Below, in pieces: positions 1-8,044 of a stretch of DNA of 64,000 nucleotides; position 1 is the first letter of the stretch; each line of letters starts with the position of its first letter. The notes below the pieces were generated by a model. The model ran no database searches. It was not told the DNA's origin and saw nothing but the letters and a program-made list of their open reading frames with translations. Source of the stretch: Cupriavidus sp. P-10 (GTDB lineage Bacteria > Pseudomonadota > Gammaproteobacteria > Burkholderiales > Burkholderiaceae); the NCBI RefSeq assembly GCF_003402535.2, contig NZ_AP025170.1, forward strand, positions 1,054,001-1,118,000. The letters run 5' to 3'. The position numbers and the translations under genes were made by a program.

Positions 1-494
1 CCATGGCTGGAGACGGCGCGGTCGGCCAGCTTTTGCAGTTGCGCGTAGTAGGGCAGGTAGCAGCGGTTGATGCGCGCCTGCACTTCTTCCACGGCGAGCT
101 TGCGGTCGTAGATCGCCTCGCCGCTGTCGAGCACGCGCCAGACCAGGCCCTTGCCGAGCCGGGTCTTGGAGGTTTCCTGCCTGGCGCCGGGCCAGGGGGT
201 CTCGAGCAGGGCTTCGTCGATTTCCTCCAGCGCGCGGTTGGCGTCGAGGTAGCTGCGCGGGAAGCCCGCGCACAGCAGCGGGATGCCGCGCGCCGGCGCG
301 CCGGCGTAGAGTTCATCGACAAAGGTGTCTTCGGCCTGCCGCAGCAGCGGCAGCGGCAGGGCGGGATCGGGGCGGAAGTCCGTCGGGTAGATGGTCGCGC
401 TGTGCGGCGAATCCAGGAACAGCGGAGCGGACTCGCCCTCCGGCTGGTACAGGAAGAACGGACTATCCGCGGTGGTTCGGTCGGTATCGGTCAT
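1..494 (-). CDS. N-formylglutamate amidohydrolase (3' end outside window)
   Basis: Partial gene: the ATG is at 494 and about 164 codons are present before the window edge. Enzymes of this family hydrolyse N-formyl-L-glutamate to formate and glutamate, the last step of one histidine-degradation route. The N-terminal family pattern is visible: FLDSPHSATIYPTDF near residues 26-40, then DTFVDELYAGAP, then FPRSYLDANRALEEID, which carries the conserved D-x-N-R. It starts 16 nt after the stop of the TctC-type binding protein gene on the same strand, so the two are probably co-transcribed. No hut gene is visible here, so the true substrate could be another N-acyl amino acid delivered by the neighbouring uptake protein. 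Family assignment is good; substrate is inferred. Confidence 0.85.
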   Translation of the reverse strand, partial: MTDTDRTTADSPFFLYQPEGESAPLFLDSPHSATIYPTDFRPDPALPLPLLRQAEDTFVDELYAGAPARGIPLLCAGFPRSYLDANRALEEIDEALLETPWPGARQETSKTRLGKGLVWRVLDSGEAIYDRKLAVEEVQARINRCYLPYYAQLQKLADRAVSSH

Positions 495-510
495 GGTGCT
501 GCGCCAGGGG

Positions 511-1497
511 TCAGTCGAGCGAAATCTTGGCGGCCGCGGCCACGCGCTTGTTCTTGGCCACTTCGCTCTTGATCTGCGCGGCGAAGTGCGCCGGGGTGTC
601 GCCCACCGGGGTCGCGCCCAGCTTTTCCAGCTTGGCCTTGACCTCCGGCAGCGCCAGCACCTTGACGGCGGCGGCATGCAGCTTGTTCTGGATGTCGGCC
701 GGCAGGTTGGCCGGCGCGATCAGGCCGAACCAGGCAGCGTCGTTGACTTCGCCCAGGCCCAGCTCGGCGAAGGTCGGCACGTTCGGCAGCGCCGCCACGC
801 GCTTGGGCGCGGCCACGGCCAGCGCGCGCAGCTTGCCGCCTTCGATGAACGGCAGCGACGACGGCAGGTTGTCGAACAGGATCTGCACCTGGTTGGCCAG
901 CGCGTCGTTCAGCGCCGGGCCCACGCCCTTGTACGGCACGTGCAGCAGTTCGGTCTTGCTGCTCATCTTGAACAGTTCCCCCATCATGTGCGAGACGCTG
1001 CCGTTGCCGGCCGAGCCATAAGCCAGCTTGTTCGGCTGCGATTGCGCCAGCGCGATGAAGGACTTCATGTCGGTGGCCTTGACCGCCGGGTTGATGCTCA
1101 TCACGTTCGGCACGGAGGCCAGGTTGGTGATGGTGGTGAAGTCCTTGGTTGCATCGTAGGACAGGCGAGGGTAGACCGCAGGGTTGATGCCATGGGTCGA
1201 GGCCGTGGCAATGCCCAGCGTGTAGCCGTCCGGAGCGGCCTTGGACAGGAAGGTGGTGCCGATGCTGCCGCCGGCGCCGCCGCGGTTGTCGACCACCACG
1301 GCCTGGCCCAACTGCTGGCCGAGCTTGTCGGCGACGATGCGCGCCACGATATCCGTGGTACCGCCGGCGGGGAACGGCACGACCAGCGTGATCGGCTTGT
1401 TCGGGTAGCCGGACTGGGCGGCTGCGCTGAACGACAGGCCGGTGGCGAGGGCGGCCGAGGCGGCGGCGAGGACGCGGAGGAGGTGGCGACGTTGCAT
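511..1497 (-). CDS. Bug/TctC-family periplasmic solute-binding protein
   Basis: 328 aa, the normal length for the Bug receptors of tripartite tricarboxylate transporters that are greatly expanded in Burkholderiales. The N-terminus is a signal peptide (RRHLLRVLAAASAALATG, cleavage near SAAAQS). Family motifs follow: YPNKPITLVVPFPAGGTTD, a ligand-pocket signature, VVVDNRGGAGGSIGT, and SYDATKDFTTITNLASVPN. It should bind a carboxylate or similar small ligand in the periplasm. No TctA or TctB membrane subunit lies in the window, so it is an orphan receptor, as most Bug proteins are. The amidohydrolase gene follows directly and a LysR gene diverges upstream, suggesting a small inducible catabolic unit. 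Confidence 0.9.
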   Translation of the reverse strand: MQRRHLLRVLAAASAALATGLSFSAAAQSGYPNKPITLVVPFPAGGTTDIVARIVADKLGQQLGQAVVVDNRGGAGGSIGTTFLSKAAPDGYTLGIATASTHGINPAVYPRLSYDATKDFTTITNLASVPNVMSINPAVKATDMKSFIALAQSQPNKLAYGSAGNGSVSHMMGELFKMSSKTELLHVPYKGVGPALNDALANQVQILFDNLPSSLPFIEGGKLRALAVAAPKRVAALPNVPTFAELGLGEVNDAAWFGLIAPANLPADIQNKLHAAAVKVLALPEVKAKLEKLGATPVGDTPAHFAAQIKSEVAKNKRVAAAAKISLD

Positions 1498-1622
1498 GAG
1501 GGTTTTTGTAGGGAAAAGGAGAGACAGAGGTGGTTTCCTGATTCTGCGCGTTTGAGCAAGACCCTCGCAAACGAAATAAAATCCCTAGCTCATTCCATCT
1601 GGTCGTGAAGTAGAGGTGAATT

Positions 1623-2531
1623 ATGCGACGCATGTGTCCGTCGCTGACCGAGTTGCAGGCCTTCGAGGCCGCAGCCCGGCACAACAGCTTCACCGTGGCG
1701 GCGCGCGAGCTGCATGTGACGCAGGGTGCGGTCAGCAAGCAGGTGCGCAGCCTGGAGGCTTATCTTGGCGTGGAGCTGTTCGATCGCGTGCGCCAGCGGC
1801 TGGTGCTGACCACGGCGGGCGAACGCTACCTGGAACGCATCGGCCCCAGCCTGAACGAGCTGGAGGCGGCCACCGTCGAGCTGATGGCGCGGCAGGGTGG
1901 CGGCGGCGTGCTGCATATCGCCAGCATGCCGACGCTGGGCGCGAAGTGGCTGATCCCGCGCCTGCCGCAGTTCTTCGCCCGGCATCCGGAAGTAACGCTT
2001 GAATTCGTGCCGCATGCGCAAGGCTACGATTTTTCCGAGCCTGACCTGGATGCGGCGATCCGCTTCGGCGACGGTGTCTGGCCCGGCAGCCTGGCCGACT
2101 ACATGACGGGGCGCGAAGTGCTGCCGGTATGCCGGCCGGGCCTGCTGGCAAATGAACCGGATGGCATCGCGCGCACGCCGGCCGCATTGCTGCACTATCC
2201 GCTGCTGCACCACACCACGGTGCCGGAGGCCTGGCCCGACTGGTTCGCCACCCTCGGCGTGACTACGCGGCAGGCGTGGGGCGGCGCGCGCTTCGACCAG
2301 TTCTCGCTGCTGACGCAGGCGGCGCTGTCGGGGCTTGGCATTGCGCTGATCCCGCGCTGCCTGATCGAACAGGAACTTGCCACCGGCGCGCTGGTGGTCG
2401 CCCATCCGGCGCAGGTGCTGGCCAAGAAGGGCTATTACCTGTGCTACCCGGAGCAAAAGCAGCACTTGCCCGCGCTGCGGACCTTCCGCGCCTGGGTGAT
2501 GGAAGGCGCTGACCTGGCGCGGCCCGGCTGA
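1623..2531 (+). CDS. LysR-family transcriptional regulator (GcvA-like)
   Basis: 302 aa. The N-terminal winged helix-turn-helix is clear (LQAFEAAARHNSFTVAARELH, VTQGAVSKQVRSLEAYLG, then LTTAGERYL), followed by a periplasmic-binding-like effector domain from about residue 95. The spacing and the GLGIALIPRCLI segment near the C-terminus are typical of the GcvA/AmpR-like subgroup. The ATG at 1623 has a purine-rich site (AGAGGTG) just before it. It is divergent from the Bug protein gene with 125 bp between them. By family logic it probably controls that gene and the amidohydrolase behind it. The inducer cannot be read from sequence. Confidence 0.9.
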   Translation: MRRMCPSLTELQAFEAAARHNSFTVAARELHVTQGAVSKQVRSLEAYLGVELFDRVRQRLVLTTAGERYLERIGPSLNELEAATVELMARQGGGGVLHIASMPTLGAKWLIPRLPQFFARHPEVTLEFVPHAQGYDFSEPDLDAAIRFGDGVWPGSLADYMTGREVLPVCRPGLLANEPDGIARTPAALLHYPLLHHTTVPEAWPDWFATLGVTTRQAWGGARFDQFSLLTQAALSGLGIALIPRCLIEQELATGALVVAHPAQVLAKKGYYLCYPEQKQHLPALRTFRAWVMEGADLARPG

Positions 2532-2559
2532 GGCGGGGAGCCCAGCATACCGGCGGTTT

Positions 2560-2602
2560 GCTCCCCTCTCCCGTTTGCGACCCGTTTGCGGGAGAGGGGA
2601 GC
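2560..2602. repeat. REP-like intergenic palindrome
   Basis: A 14-bp perfect inverted repeat (GCTCCCCTCTCCCG and its complement) around a 15-nt loop, between the LysR gene and the VWA gene. The centre contains a direct duplication of CCCGTTTGCG. A close relative lies at 63461-63498 near the other end of the window. It is not followed by a U-run, so it resembles a dispersed REP-type palindrome more than an intrinsic terminator, although it sits where two genes converge. Confidence 0.7.
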
Positions 2603-2645
2603 CTGGTTCGCGCGGCGTCGGCTACGGCGCGCATTTTGAAAAGTC

Positions 2646-3821
2646 TTACTTCGACAAAACCTTCATCGCCTGCTCCAGCCCGGCCAGCGTAACGGGGAAC
2701 ATGCGCCCCTTCATCAGCTGGTTGATCACGGTGATCGACTGCCGGTACTGCCACAGGCCTTCCGGCTCGGGGTTGAGCCATACGAAGTGCGGGAACTGCT
2801 CGGTCATGCGGTTCAGCCACACCGCGCCGGCCTCGGCGTTGTTGTACTCGACCGAGCCGCCTGGCTGCAGGATCTCGTACGGGCTCATGGTGGCGTCGCC
2901 GACGAAGATGATCTTGTAGTCGGAGGTGTACTTGTGCAGCAGGTCCCACGTCGCCAGCTTTTCGGCATGGCGGCGGCGGTTGTTCTTCCACACGTAGTCG
3001 TACAGGCAGTTGTGGAAGTAGTAGTACTCCAGGTGCTTGAACTCGGTCTTGGTGGCCGAGAACAGTTCTTCCACGCGCTTGATGTGGTCGTCCATCGAGC
3101 CGCCCACGTCCATCAGCATCAGCACCTTGACCTTGTTGTGGCGCTCGGGCCGCAGCTTGATGTCGAGCAGGCCGGCATTGGCGGCGGTCGAGTGGATGGT
3201 GTCGTCCAGGTCCAGCTCGGTGTCGGCCCCGTCGCGCGCAAAACGGCGCAGGCGGCGCAGCGCCACCTTGATGTTGCGCGTGCCAAGCTCGACCTGGTCG
3301 TCGTAGTCCTTGTAGGTGCGCGCTTCCCACACCTTGATCGCGGTGCGGTTGCCCTTGCTCGGGCCGCCGATGCGGATGCCTTCGGGGTTGTAGCCGCCGT
3401 GGCCGAACGGAGAGGTGCCGCCGGTGCCGATCCACTTGTTGCCACCCTCGTGCTTTTCCTTCTGCTCCTCGAGCAGTTGCTTGAGGCGCTCCATCAGCTT
3501 GTCGAGGCCGCCCATGGCCTCGATCCTGGCCTTTTCCTCGGGCGACAGCTCGCGCTCCAGCGTCTTCTGCAGCCAGTCGAGCGGAATGTCGGACTTCCAG
3601 TCGACCAGGCTTTCCACGCCCTTGAAATAGGCGCCGAAGGTCTGGTCGAACTTGTCGAAGTGCTTCTCGTCCTTGACCAGCGTCATGCGCGACAGGTAGT
3701 AGAACTCGTCGATCGACGGCGTGATGACCTGTGCCTTGAGCGCTTCCAGCATGGTCAGGTATTCCTTGACCGAGACCGGCAGCTTGGCGTGTCGGAGCGA
3801 GAAGAAGAAATCGATCAGCAT
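2646..3821 (-). CDS. VWA domain-containing CoxE-like protein
   Basis: 391 aa. The C-terminal half is a von Willebrand A domain with a MIDAS motif near residue 238 (LMDVGGSMDDH, the D-x-G-x-S form) and a later strand ending IIFVGDATM. The N-terminal half is helical and charged (KTLERELSPEEKARIEAMGG, then a Lys/Glu-rich stretch). There is no signal peptide, so it acts in the cytoplasm. Such CoxE-type proteins pair with MoxR ATPases as metal-insertion or protein-remodelling chaperones, and a moxR gene lies two genes upstream on the same strand. A GCGAGG ribosome site precedes the ATG. The client protein is unknown; no CO dehydrogenase gene is present here. Confidence 0.85.
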   Translation of the reverse strand: MLIDFFFSLRHAKLPVSVKEYLTMLEALKAQVITPSIDEFYYLSRMTLVKDEKHFDKFDQTFGAYFKGVESLVDWKSDIPLDWLQKTLERELSPEEKARIEAMGGLDKLMERLKQLLEEQKEKHEGGNKWIGTGGTSPFGHGGYNPEGIRIGGPSKGNRTAIKVWEARTYKDYDDQVELGTRNIKVALRRLRRFARDGADTELDLDDTIHSTAANAGLLDIKLRPERHNKVKVLMLMDVGGSMDDHIKRVEELFSATKTEFKHLEYYYFHNCLYDYVWKNNRRRHAEKLATWDLLHKYTSDYKIIFVGDATMSPYEILQPGGSVEYNNAEAGAVWLNRMTEQFPHFVWLNPEPEGLWQYRQSITVINQLMKGRMFPVTLAGLEQAMKVLSK

Positions 3822-3849
3822 GATGCCTCGCGTTCAGTAGGCGGCCGCT

Positions 3850-4443
3850 TCAGCGCGGTCGGTCAAGCTGGAATTGCAGGTGTTGACGCACCGTCGGCCA
3901 CTCGCTGGCGATGATCGAAAACACCACGGTATCGCGCAACGAGCCGTCCGGCATGCGCTGGTGGTTGCGCAGCACGCCGTCCTGCTTGGCGCCGAGCCGC
4001 GCGATCGCGGCGCGGCTCTGCTGGTTCATCCAGTGCGTGCGGAATTCCACGGCGATGCAGTCGAGCTGGTCGAAGGCATGGCCGAGCAGCATCAGCTTGC
4101 ACTCGGTGTTCAGCGGCGTGCGCTGGACCCGGCGCGCATACCAGGTGGAGCCGATCTCCACGCGCCGGTTGGCCGCGTCGATATTCATGTAGGTGGTCAT
4201 GCCCGCCAGTTCCCCCGCGGCGTCGCGCACCGCGAACGGCAGCATCGAGCCCTGTTCCTGCAGGCCCAGGCGCCGCGCGATCTCTGCTTCCATGCGTTCG
4301 GGCGCGGGCACGCTGGTGTACCAGAGCTTGTACAGCTCGCCGTCTGCCGACGCGGCGCGCAGGCCGTCGGCATGTTCGGGGCGCAGCGGCTCCAGCGTGG
4401 CGTGCTTGCCGGCCAGGGTCACGGGTTTGGCAAAGGCGGTCAT
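3850..4443 (-). CDS. GNAT-family N-acetyltransferase (RimJ/RimL type)
   Basis: 197 aa from the ATG at 4443. It begins with a typical strand (AKPVTLAGKHATLEPLRPEH), continues with an acceptor region ending GMTTYMNIDAANRRVEIGST, and has the RimJ/RimL-subfamily segment RTPLNTECKLMLLGHAFDQL followed by NQQSRAAIARLGAKQDG, which forms the acetyl-CoA side of the fold. It lies 14 nt after moxR and 28 nt before the VWA gene, so it is embedded in that operon. The substrate is unknown and may be a protein or small amine. It could act on the same client as the MoxR/VWA pair, but this rests only on position. Confidence 0.82.
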   Translation of the reverse strand: MTAFAKPVTLAGKHATLEPLRPEHADGLRAASADGELYKLWYTSVPAPERMEAEIARRLGLQEQGSMLPFAVRDAAGELAGMTTYMNIDAANRRVEIGSTWYARRVQRTPLNTECKLMLLGHAFDQLDCIAVEFRTHWMNQQSRAAIARLGAKQDGVLRNHQRMPDGSLRDTVVFSIIASEWPTVRQHLQFQLDRPR

Positions 4444-4457
4444 GACAGGCAGCTCGC

Positions 4458-5348
4458 TCAGCGGTTGGCGCGGTTCATGAACACCAGGCGCTCGAACAGG
4501 TGCACGTCCTGCTCGTTCTTCAGCAGCGCGCCGTGCAGCGGCGGAATCGCGGCCTTCTTGTCCGGGCTCTTCAGCGCCTCGGGCGGAATGTCCTCGGCCA
4601 TCAGCAGCTTGAGCCAGTCGATCAGCTCGGACGTCGACGGCTTCTTCTTCAGGCCCGGCAGGTTGCGCATCTCGTAGAACGATTCCAGCGCGGCGGCGAC
4701 CAGCTCGCGCTTGATGCCGGGGTAATGCACGTCGACGATTTGCTGCATGGTGTCGGCGTCCGGGAACTTGATGTAGTGGAAGAAGCAACGGCGCAGGAAG
4801 GCGTCGGGCAGTTCCTTCTCGTTGTTCGAGGTGATGATCACCAGCGGACGGTGCCTGGCCTTGACCAGTTCGCGCGTCTCGTAGACGTAGAACTCCATGC
4901 GGTCGAGTTCGCGCAGCAGGTCGTTGGGGAATTCGATGTCGGCCTTGTCGATCTCGTCGATCAGCAGCACCACCTGCTCGTCGGCCGAGAAAGCCTGCCA
5001 CAGCACGCCCTTGACGATGTAGTTGCGGATGTCGTGCACGCGGTCGTCGCCGAGCTGCGAGTCGCGCAGGCGCGAGACCGCGTCGTATTCGTACAGGCCC
5101 TGCTGGGCCTTGGTGGTCGACTTGATATGCCACTGCAGCAGCGGCATGCCCAGCGCGGCGGCCACTTCCTCGGCCAGCATGGTCTTGCCGGTGCCGGGCT
5201 CGCCCTTGATCAGCAGCGGGCGCTGCAGCGTGCGCGCGGCGTTGACGGCCAGCTTGAGGTCGTCGGTGGCGACATACTGGTCACTGCCCTCGAATTTGAC
5301 CTGCTGGGCGGAGGGTGCTTGGGCGGAAGCGTTGGCGGTGTTTGACAT
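4458..5348 (-). CDS. MoxR-family AAA+ ATPase
   Basis: 296 aa from the ATG at 5348. Walker A is GEPGTGKTMLAEE, Walker B is VVLLIDEIDKADIEFPND, a sensor segment reads IITSNNEKELPDAFLRRC, and the C-terminal lid follows. MoxR proteins are cytoplasmic ATPases that work with VWA-domain partners to activate or metallate enzymes. The expected partner is encoded two genes downstream, with only an acetyltransferase between. The upstream gap of more than 500 bp probably holds its promoter; a TATACT hexamer on this strand lies at 5516-5521, without a convincing -35 element. Function is assigned at family level only. Confidence 0.9.
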   Translation of the reverse strand: MSNTANASAQAPSAQQVKFEGSDQYVATDDLKLAVNAARTLQRPLLIKGEPGTGKTMLAEEVAAALGMPLLQWHIKSTTKAQQGLYEYDAVSRLRDSQLGDDRVHDIRNYIVKGVLWQAFSADEQVVLLIDEIDKADIEFPNDLLRELDRMEFYVYETRELVKARHRPLVIITSNNEKELPDAFLRRCFFHYIKFPDADTMQQIVDVHYPGIKRELVAAALESFYEMRNLPGLKKKPSTSELIDWLKLLMAEDIPPEALKSPDKKAAIPPLHGALLKNEQDVHLFERLVFMNRANR

Positions 5349-5883
5349 GAGGCAACCTGGAGGTGACGGCCTTGTCCTGGAAGGGTCGGGCCGGGTTGGC
5401 GTGTTTTGGCGCAGTCTCTTCGCGCTGTCACGCGCGCTTTCATTATGGGTGGTACGGTACGGCCGGGCTGGCTGCGGGCGCCAGCGAACGGTCGTGCGCT
5501 TTCCCGGAATGGGCCAGTATAAAAGACCTTTGCGGTTCGTGTTGGACAGGGTTGACAGCCCGCCCGCCACGGGGGGGGTGGCTGGACTGCCAGGTGTCGC
5601 CTGCTGTACAATGCGCCGGTTTGACGCGCCCCACGTCCAGTTCTCCAGTATCCGGCAGTCCGCGTTCAGAAGTCCCAGCGGCCCGCCCGGGTCGCGGCGA
5701 TTGCGCGAGGTGGTTCCAGAATGGTGTTCCACATCTCGGCATTAAGACCGGGTGCCGAATGCCTGGCGGGTTGCACCTCTGGCAACCCCATTGCCAAGCC
5801 AGGCTTCCCCAGAAGCATTCTGAAACCGTCTCCCGCCCCGGCAGGGCAGGTCAGCACGGTTTAACTTCCAATCCGCAAAGACA
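5349..5883. other. Long divergent intergenic region
   Basis: 535 bp between moxR (leftward) and the first cytochrome gene (rightward), with no convincing gene on either strand. It contains an eight-base G run near 5571-5578, a TATACT hexamer for the leftward strand at 5516-5521, and a candidate rightward promoter at 5583-5612. That leaves a possible leader of about 260 nt before the cytochrome gene; I see no recognisable riboswitch in it. Confidence 0.6.
5583..5612 (+). promoter_or_regulatory. Candidate sigma-70 promoter for the cytochrome pair
   Basis: A TGGACT hexamer (5583-5588) and a near-consensus TACAAT (5607-5612) are separated by 18 bp. The -10 is good and the -35 has four of six consensus bases. 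It would drive the two cytochrome genes with a 5' leader of roughly 260 nt. Prediction by eye only. Confidence 0.35.
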
Positions 5884-6231
5884 ATGAAAAAGCTCCTCAC
5901 GATGGTGGTGCTGGGCGCGGCTGCAATGGCCACGCAGGCACAGGAAGTCAAGGGCAATGGAGACGCTGCCAAGGACAAGGTTGCAATGTGCATCGGATGC
6001 CACGGCATTCCGGGCTACCGTGCGTCGTTCCCCGAGATCTATGAAGTACCGCTGCTGGGCGGCCAGAGCGCCAAGTACATCGAAAACGCGCTGAAGGCGT
6101 ACCAGAAGGGCGAGCGCAAGCACCCGACGATGCGCAGCATCGCCGCCACGCTGACCGAGCAGGATATTGCCGACGTGGCTGCCTACTACTCGCAGCAGAA
6201 GGCGAATACCCAGAACAACTCCCTGAAGTAA
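5884..6231 (+). CDS. Small periplasmic c-type cytochrome
   Basis: 115 aa. The first 20 residues (KKLLTMVVLGAAAMATQA) form a Sec signal peptide. One haem c motif, CIGCH, lies near residue 37, and the sixth-ligand methionine is likely in HPTMRSIA. The mature protein of about 95 residues is a class I, c5/c4-like electron carrier. A second cytochrome gene follows after 10 nt, and the pair resembles a split di-haem c4. It could feed a terminal oxidase or, given the neighbourhood, the NosZ reductase encoded 2 kb downstream. The electron partner is inferred. Confidence 0.88.
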   Translation: MKKLLTMVVLGAAAMATQAQEVKGNGDAAKDKVAMCIGCHGIPGYRASFPEIYEVPLLGGQSAKYIENALKAYQKGERKHPTMRSIAATLTEQDIADVAAYYSQQKANTQNNSLK

Positions 6232-6241
6232 GAGACCCATC

Positions 6242-6640
6242 ATGAAGACGCTCAAGACGCTTTCGATCGCGCTCGGCGCACTCGTGCTGGGTGCCGCCGC
6301 AGTGCCGGCCTCGGCCGCCGACCTCGCCAACGGCAAGACGCTGGTGGAAAAGGGTGCCTGCGTGGCCTGCCACGGCGCGGGCATGAACAAGCCGATTTCG
6401 CCTGACTATCCCAAGCTGGCCGGCCAGCATGCCGACTACCTGTACCACGCGTTGCTGTCGTACCAAGTGTCGGGCAACTCCCTGGTGGGCCGCTCCAATG
6501 CAATCATGGCCGGCCAGGTCAACGCCAATCCGGCCGTGACCGGCAAGGACGGCAAGCCCCGTCCGTTCACGCGCAAGGAGCTGAAGGACATGGCGGCGTA
6601 TATCGAGTCGCTGCCGGGCGACCTGGTGCTGAAGAAGTAA
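6242..6640 (+). CDS. Small periplasmic c-type cytochrome
   Basis: 132 aa with a clear signal peptide (LSIALGALVLGAAAVPASA, cleavage before ADLANG). The single haem motif is CVACH near residue 40, and candidate methionine ligands lie in NAIMAGQV and DMAAYIESLPG. It is the second gene of a two-cytochrome unit, with an intrinsic terminator 40 nt after its stop. The sequence differs enough from the first cytochrome that the two probably form a donor-acceptor or dimer pair rather than a recent duplication. Class I assignment is firm; physiological partner unknown. Confidence 0.88.
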   Translation: MKTLKTLSIALGALVLGAAAVPASAADLANGKTLVEKGACVACHGAGMNKPISPDYPKLAGQHADYLYHALLSYQVSGNSLVGRSNAIMAGQVNANPAVTGKDGKPRPFTRKELKDMAAYIESLPGDLVLKK

Positions 6641-6680
6641 GCCGTGGCGCGGCGCCTGCCGCGCCGTCGCAGAGGGAAAG

Positions 6681-6705
6681 GCCGCCTTGGTACAGGCGGC
6701 TTTTT
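6681..6705 (+). terminator. Intrinsic terminator after the cytochrome pair
   Basis: GCCGCC and GGCGGC pair around an 8-nt loop and are followed by five T residues. It separates the cytochrome unit from the convergent apbE gene. Confidence 0.8.
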
Positions 6706-6729
6706 CATTGGGCAGCGCGCCAGCGCGTC

Positions 6730-7797
6730 CTACGCCGCGACACCTGCCAGCCGGCGGCGCATCCCTGCCGTGGCCCAAGGCTCGCCGTCGCCTACGACCA
6801 GCGCGTCGACGCCGGCCGCACTGTGCAGCAGGCCGGCCGCGGCGGACTCGCCCACGACCATCAACGCAGTGCCCAGTCCATTGACCGCCGCGGCCTGTGA
6901 AGCCACCAGCGTCACGCCATGCGGACCCGCCGCCGGCATGCCGCTGGCGGGGTCGAGCACGTGGTGGTAGCGCCTGCCGTTGGCGACGAAGCAGCGCTCA
7001 TAGTCGCCCGAGGACGCGACCACGGCATCGGAAACCGCCAGCACGCCCAGCAGCCGCGCCGGTGCGCGCGGGTCGCGCACGCCTACGCGCCAGTCGCGCC
7101 CTTGCAGCTGGCCGCTCGCCAGCACATCGCCGCCGCCATTGATCATGGCATGACGCAATCCATGCCTGCGCAGCACCTGCATGCCCGCCTGCAGGATCGG
7201 CAGCTTGGCGATGCCGCCCAGGTCCAGGCGCATGCCCGGGCGTAGCAGCATCGCTTCGCCCCGGCGCTCGTCGAGCATGACCTGCCGGTAGTCCACCAGC
7301 GCCCGTTCGCGTGCCAGCTCGGCGGCAGGAGGCACGCGCGCGTTGTCTTCACCAAAGCGCCAGCCGGCGAATGCACCAACGGTAATGTCGAACGCACCAC
7401 CGGTGCGCGCCGACAGCGCCGCCGCCGCTTGCAACACCGCCATCACTTCCGGTGCGACCGGCACCGGTTGCCGGCCGGCTGCGCGCTGCAGTGCGCTGAC
7501 CTGGCTGTCGGGCCGGTAGCGCGACATCAGTTGCTCCAGGCGCGCCATCTCGGCAAAGGCGGCGGCGATGCCGGACCTTGCATCCAGGTAAGAACTGTCC
7601 TGCACCAAAATATCGACTTGCGTGCCCAGCAGGCGCCGCGACACGCGCGTGACCGTGGCATCGGCCAGCGCCGGCCTGAAGAACATGGCAGTGGCAAGCA
7701 TCGGCACGCTGGCCGCGGCAGCGCGCAGCACGTTGCGCCGCATGGCGTCGATGCGAGGGGAAGAAGACAGCGTTGCCGGTAGGGTCTTGGCGCGCAT
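6730..7797 (-). CDS. nosX: FAD:protein FMN transferase, ApbE/NosX type
   Basis: 355 aa. ApbE enzymes take FAD and attach FMN covalently to a threonine of a target protein in the periplasm. Visible signatures are GTQVDILVQD, MSRYRPDSQVSALQ, GGAFDITVGAFAGWRFG, DLGGIAKLPILQAG, MINGGGDVLASG, VASSGDYERCF and YHHVLDPASGMPA. The N-terminus has an export signal containing MRRNVLRAAAASVPM; the internal ATG at 7743 is a plausible alternative start that would put the twin arginines at the very N-terminus. It is divergent from nosZ-nosR, and NosR carries the matching flavinylation site. The natural role is therefore NosX, flavinylating NosR for N2O respiration. Confidence 0.9.
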   Translation of the reverse strand: MRAKTLPATLSSSPRIDAMRRNVLRAAAASVPMLATAMFFRPALADATVTRVSRRLLGTQVDILVQDSSYLDARSGIAAAFAEMARLEQLMSRYRPDSQVSALQRAAGRQPVPVAPEVMAVLQAAAALSARTGGAFDITVGAFAGWRFGEDNARVPPAAELARERALVDYRQVMLDERRGEAMLLRPGMRLDLGGIAKLPILQAGMQVLRRHGLRHAMINGGGDVLASGQLQGRDWRVGVRDPRAPARLLGVLAVSDAVVASSGDYERCFVANGRRYHHVLDPASGMPAAGPHGVTLVASQAAAVNGLGTALMVVGESAAAGLLHSAAGVDALVVGDGEPWATAGMRRRLAGVAA

Positions 7798-7871
7798 GAC
7801 AGGGTGGGCGGCGCTTGCCGAATTAGTTGATGACGTTGTGGTGCCGCCATTCTCCCGGCAGTTTTCGCAAA

Positions 7872-7894
7872 AACATGCATTAAAAATGAATATT
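7872..7894. promoter_or_regulatory. Candidate NsrR-type operator
   Basis: A 23-bp imperfect palindrome with 11-bp arms around one base, AACATGCATTA and AAATGAATATT. Each arm matches the published NsrR half-site (AAGATGCATTT type) at about 9 of 11 positions. It sits in the AT-rich part of the apbE-nosZ intergenic region, a sensible place to control both directions. NsrR is a nitric-oxide-sensing Rrf2 repressor; no nsrR gene is in this window. Confidence 0.45.
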
Positions 7895-7999
7895 TAAAAG
7901 ATCCATGACGACCGTCAACCTCGTTCGCGTCAACTGCTTCGACTATTTGTAGCCGGCACCAACAGGCCACTAAAGGGCCACCAACACAACGAAGAAAGC

Positions 8000-8017
8000 G
8001 GGCGGAGCCCTCCGCCC
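8000..8017 (+). promoter_or_regulatory. Hairpin in the nosZ leader
   Basis: GGGCGGA pairs perfectly with TCCGCCC around a four-base loop, 27 nt upstream of the chosen nosZ start. It is followed by only three T residues, so it may stabilise the mRNA 5' end or act as a weak terminator. Purely structural observation. Confidence 0.4.
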
Positions 8018-8044
8018 TTTGCAATGACGGTTCGAGGATCGAAG

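Noticed and set aside
7827-7840. TTGATGACGTTGTG as an FNR/Dnr box upstream of nosZ
   Set aside because: Only the left half matches TTGAT; the right half does not resemble ATCAA.
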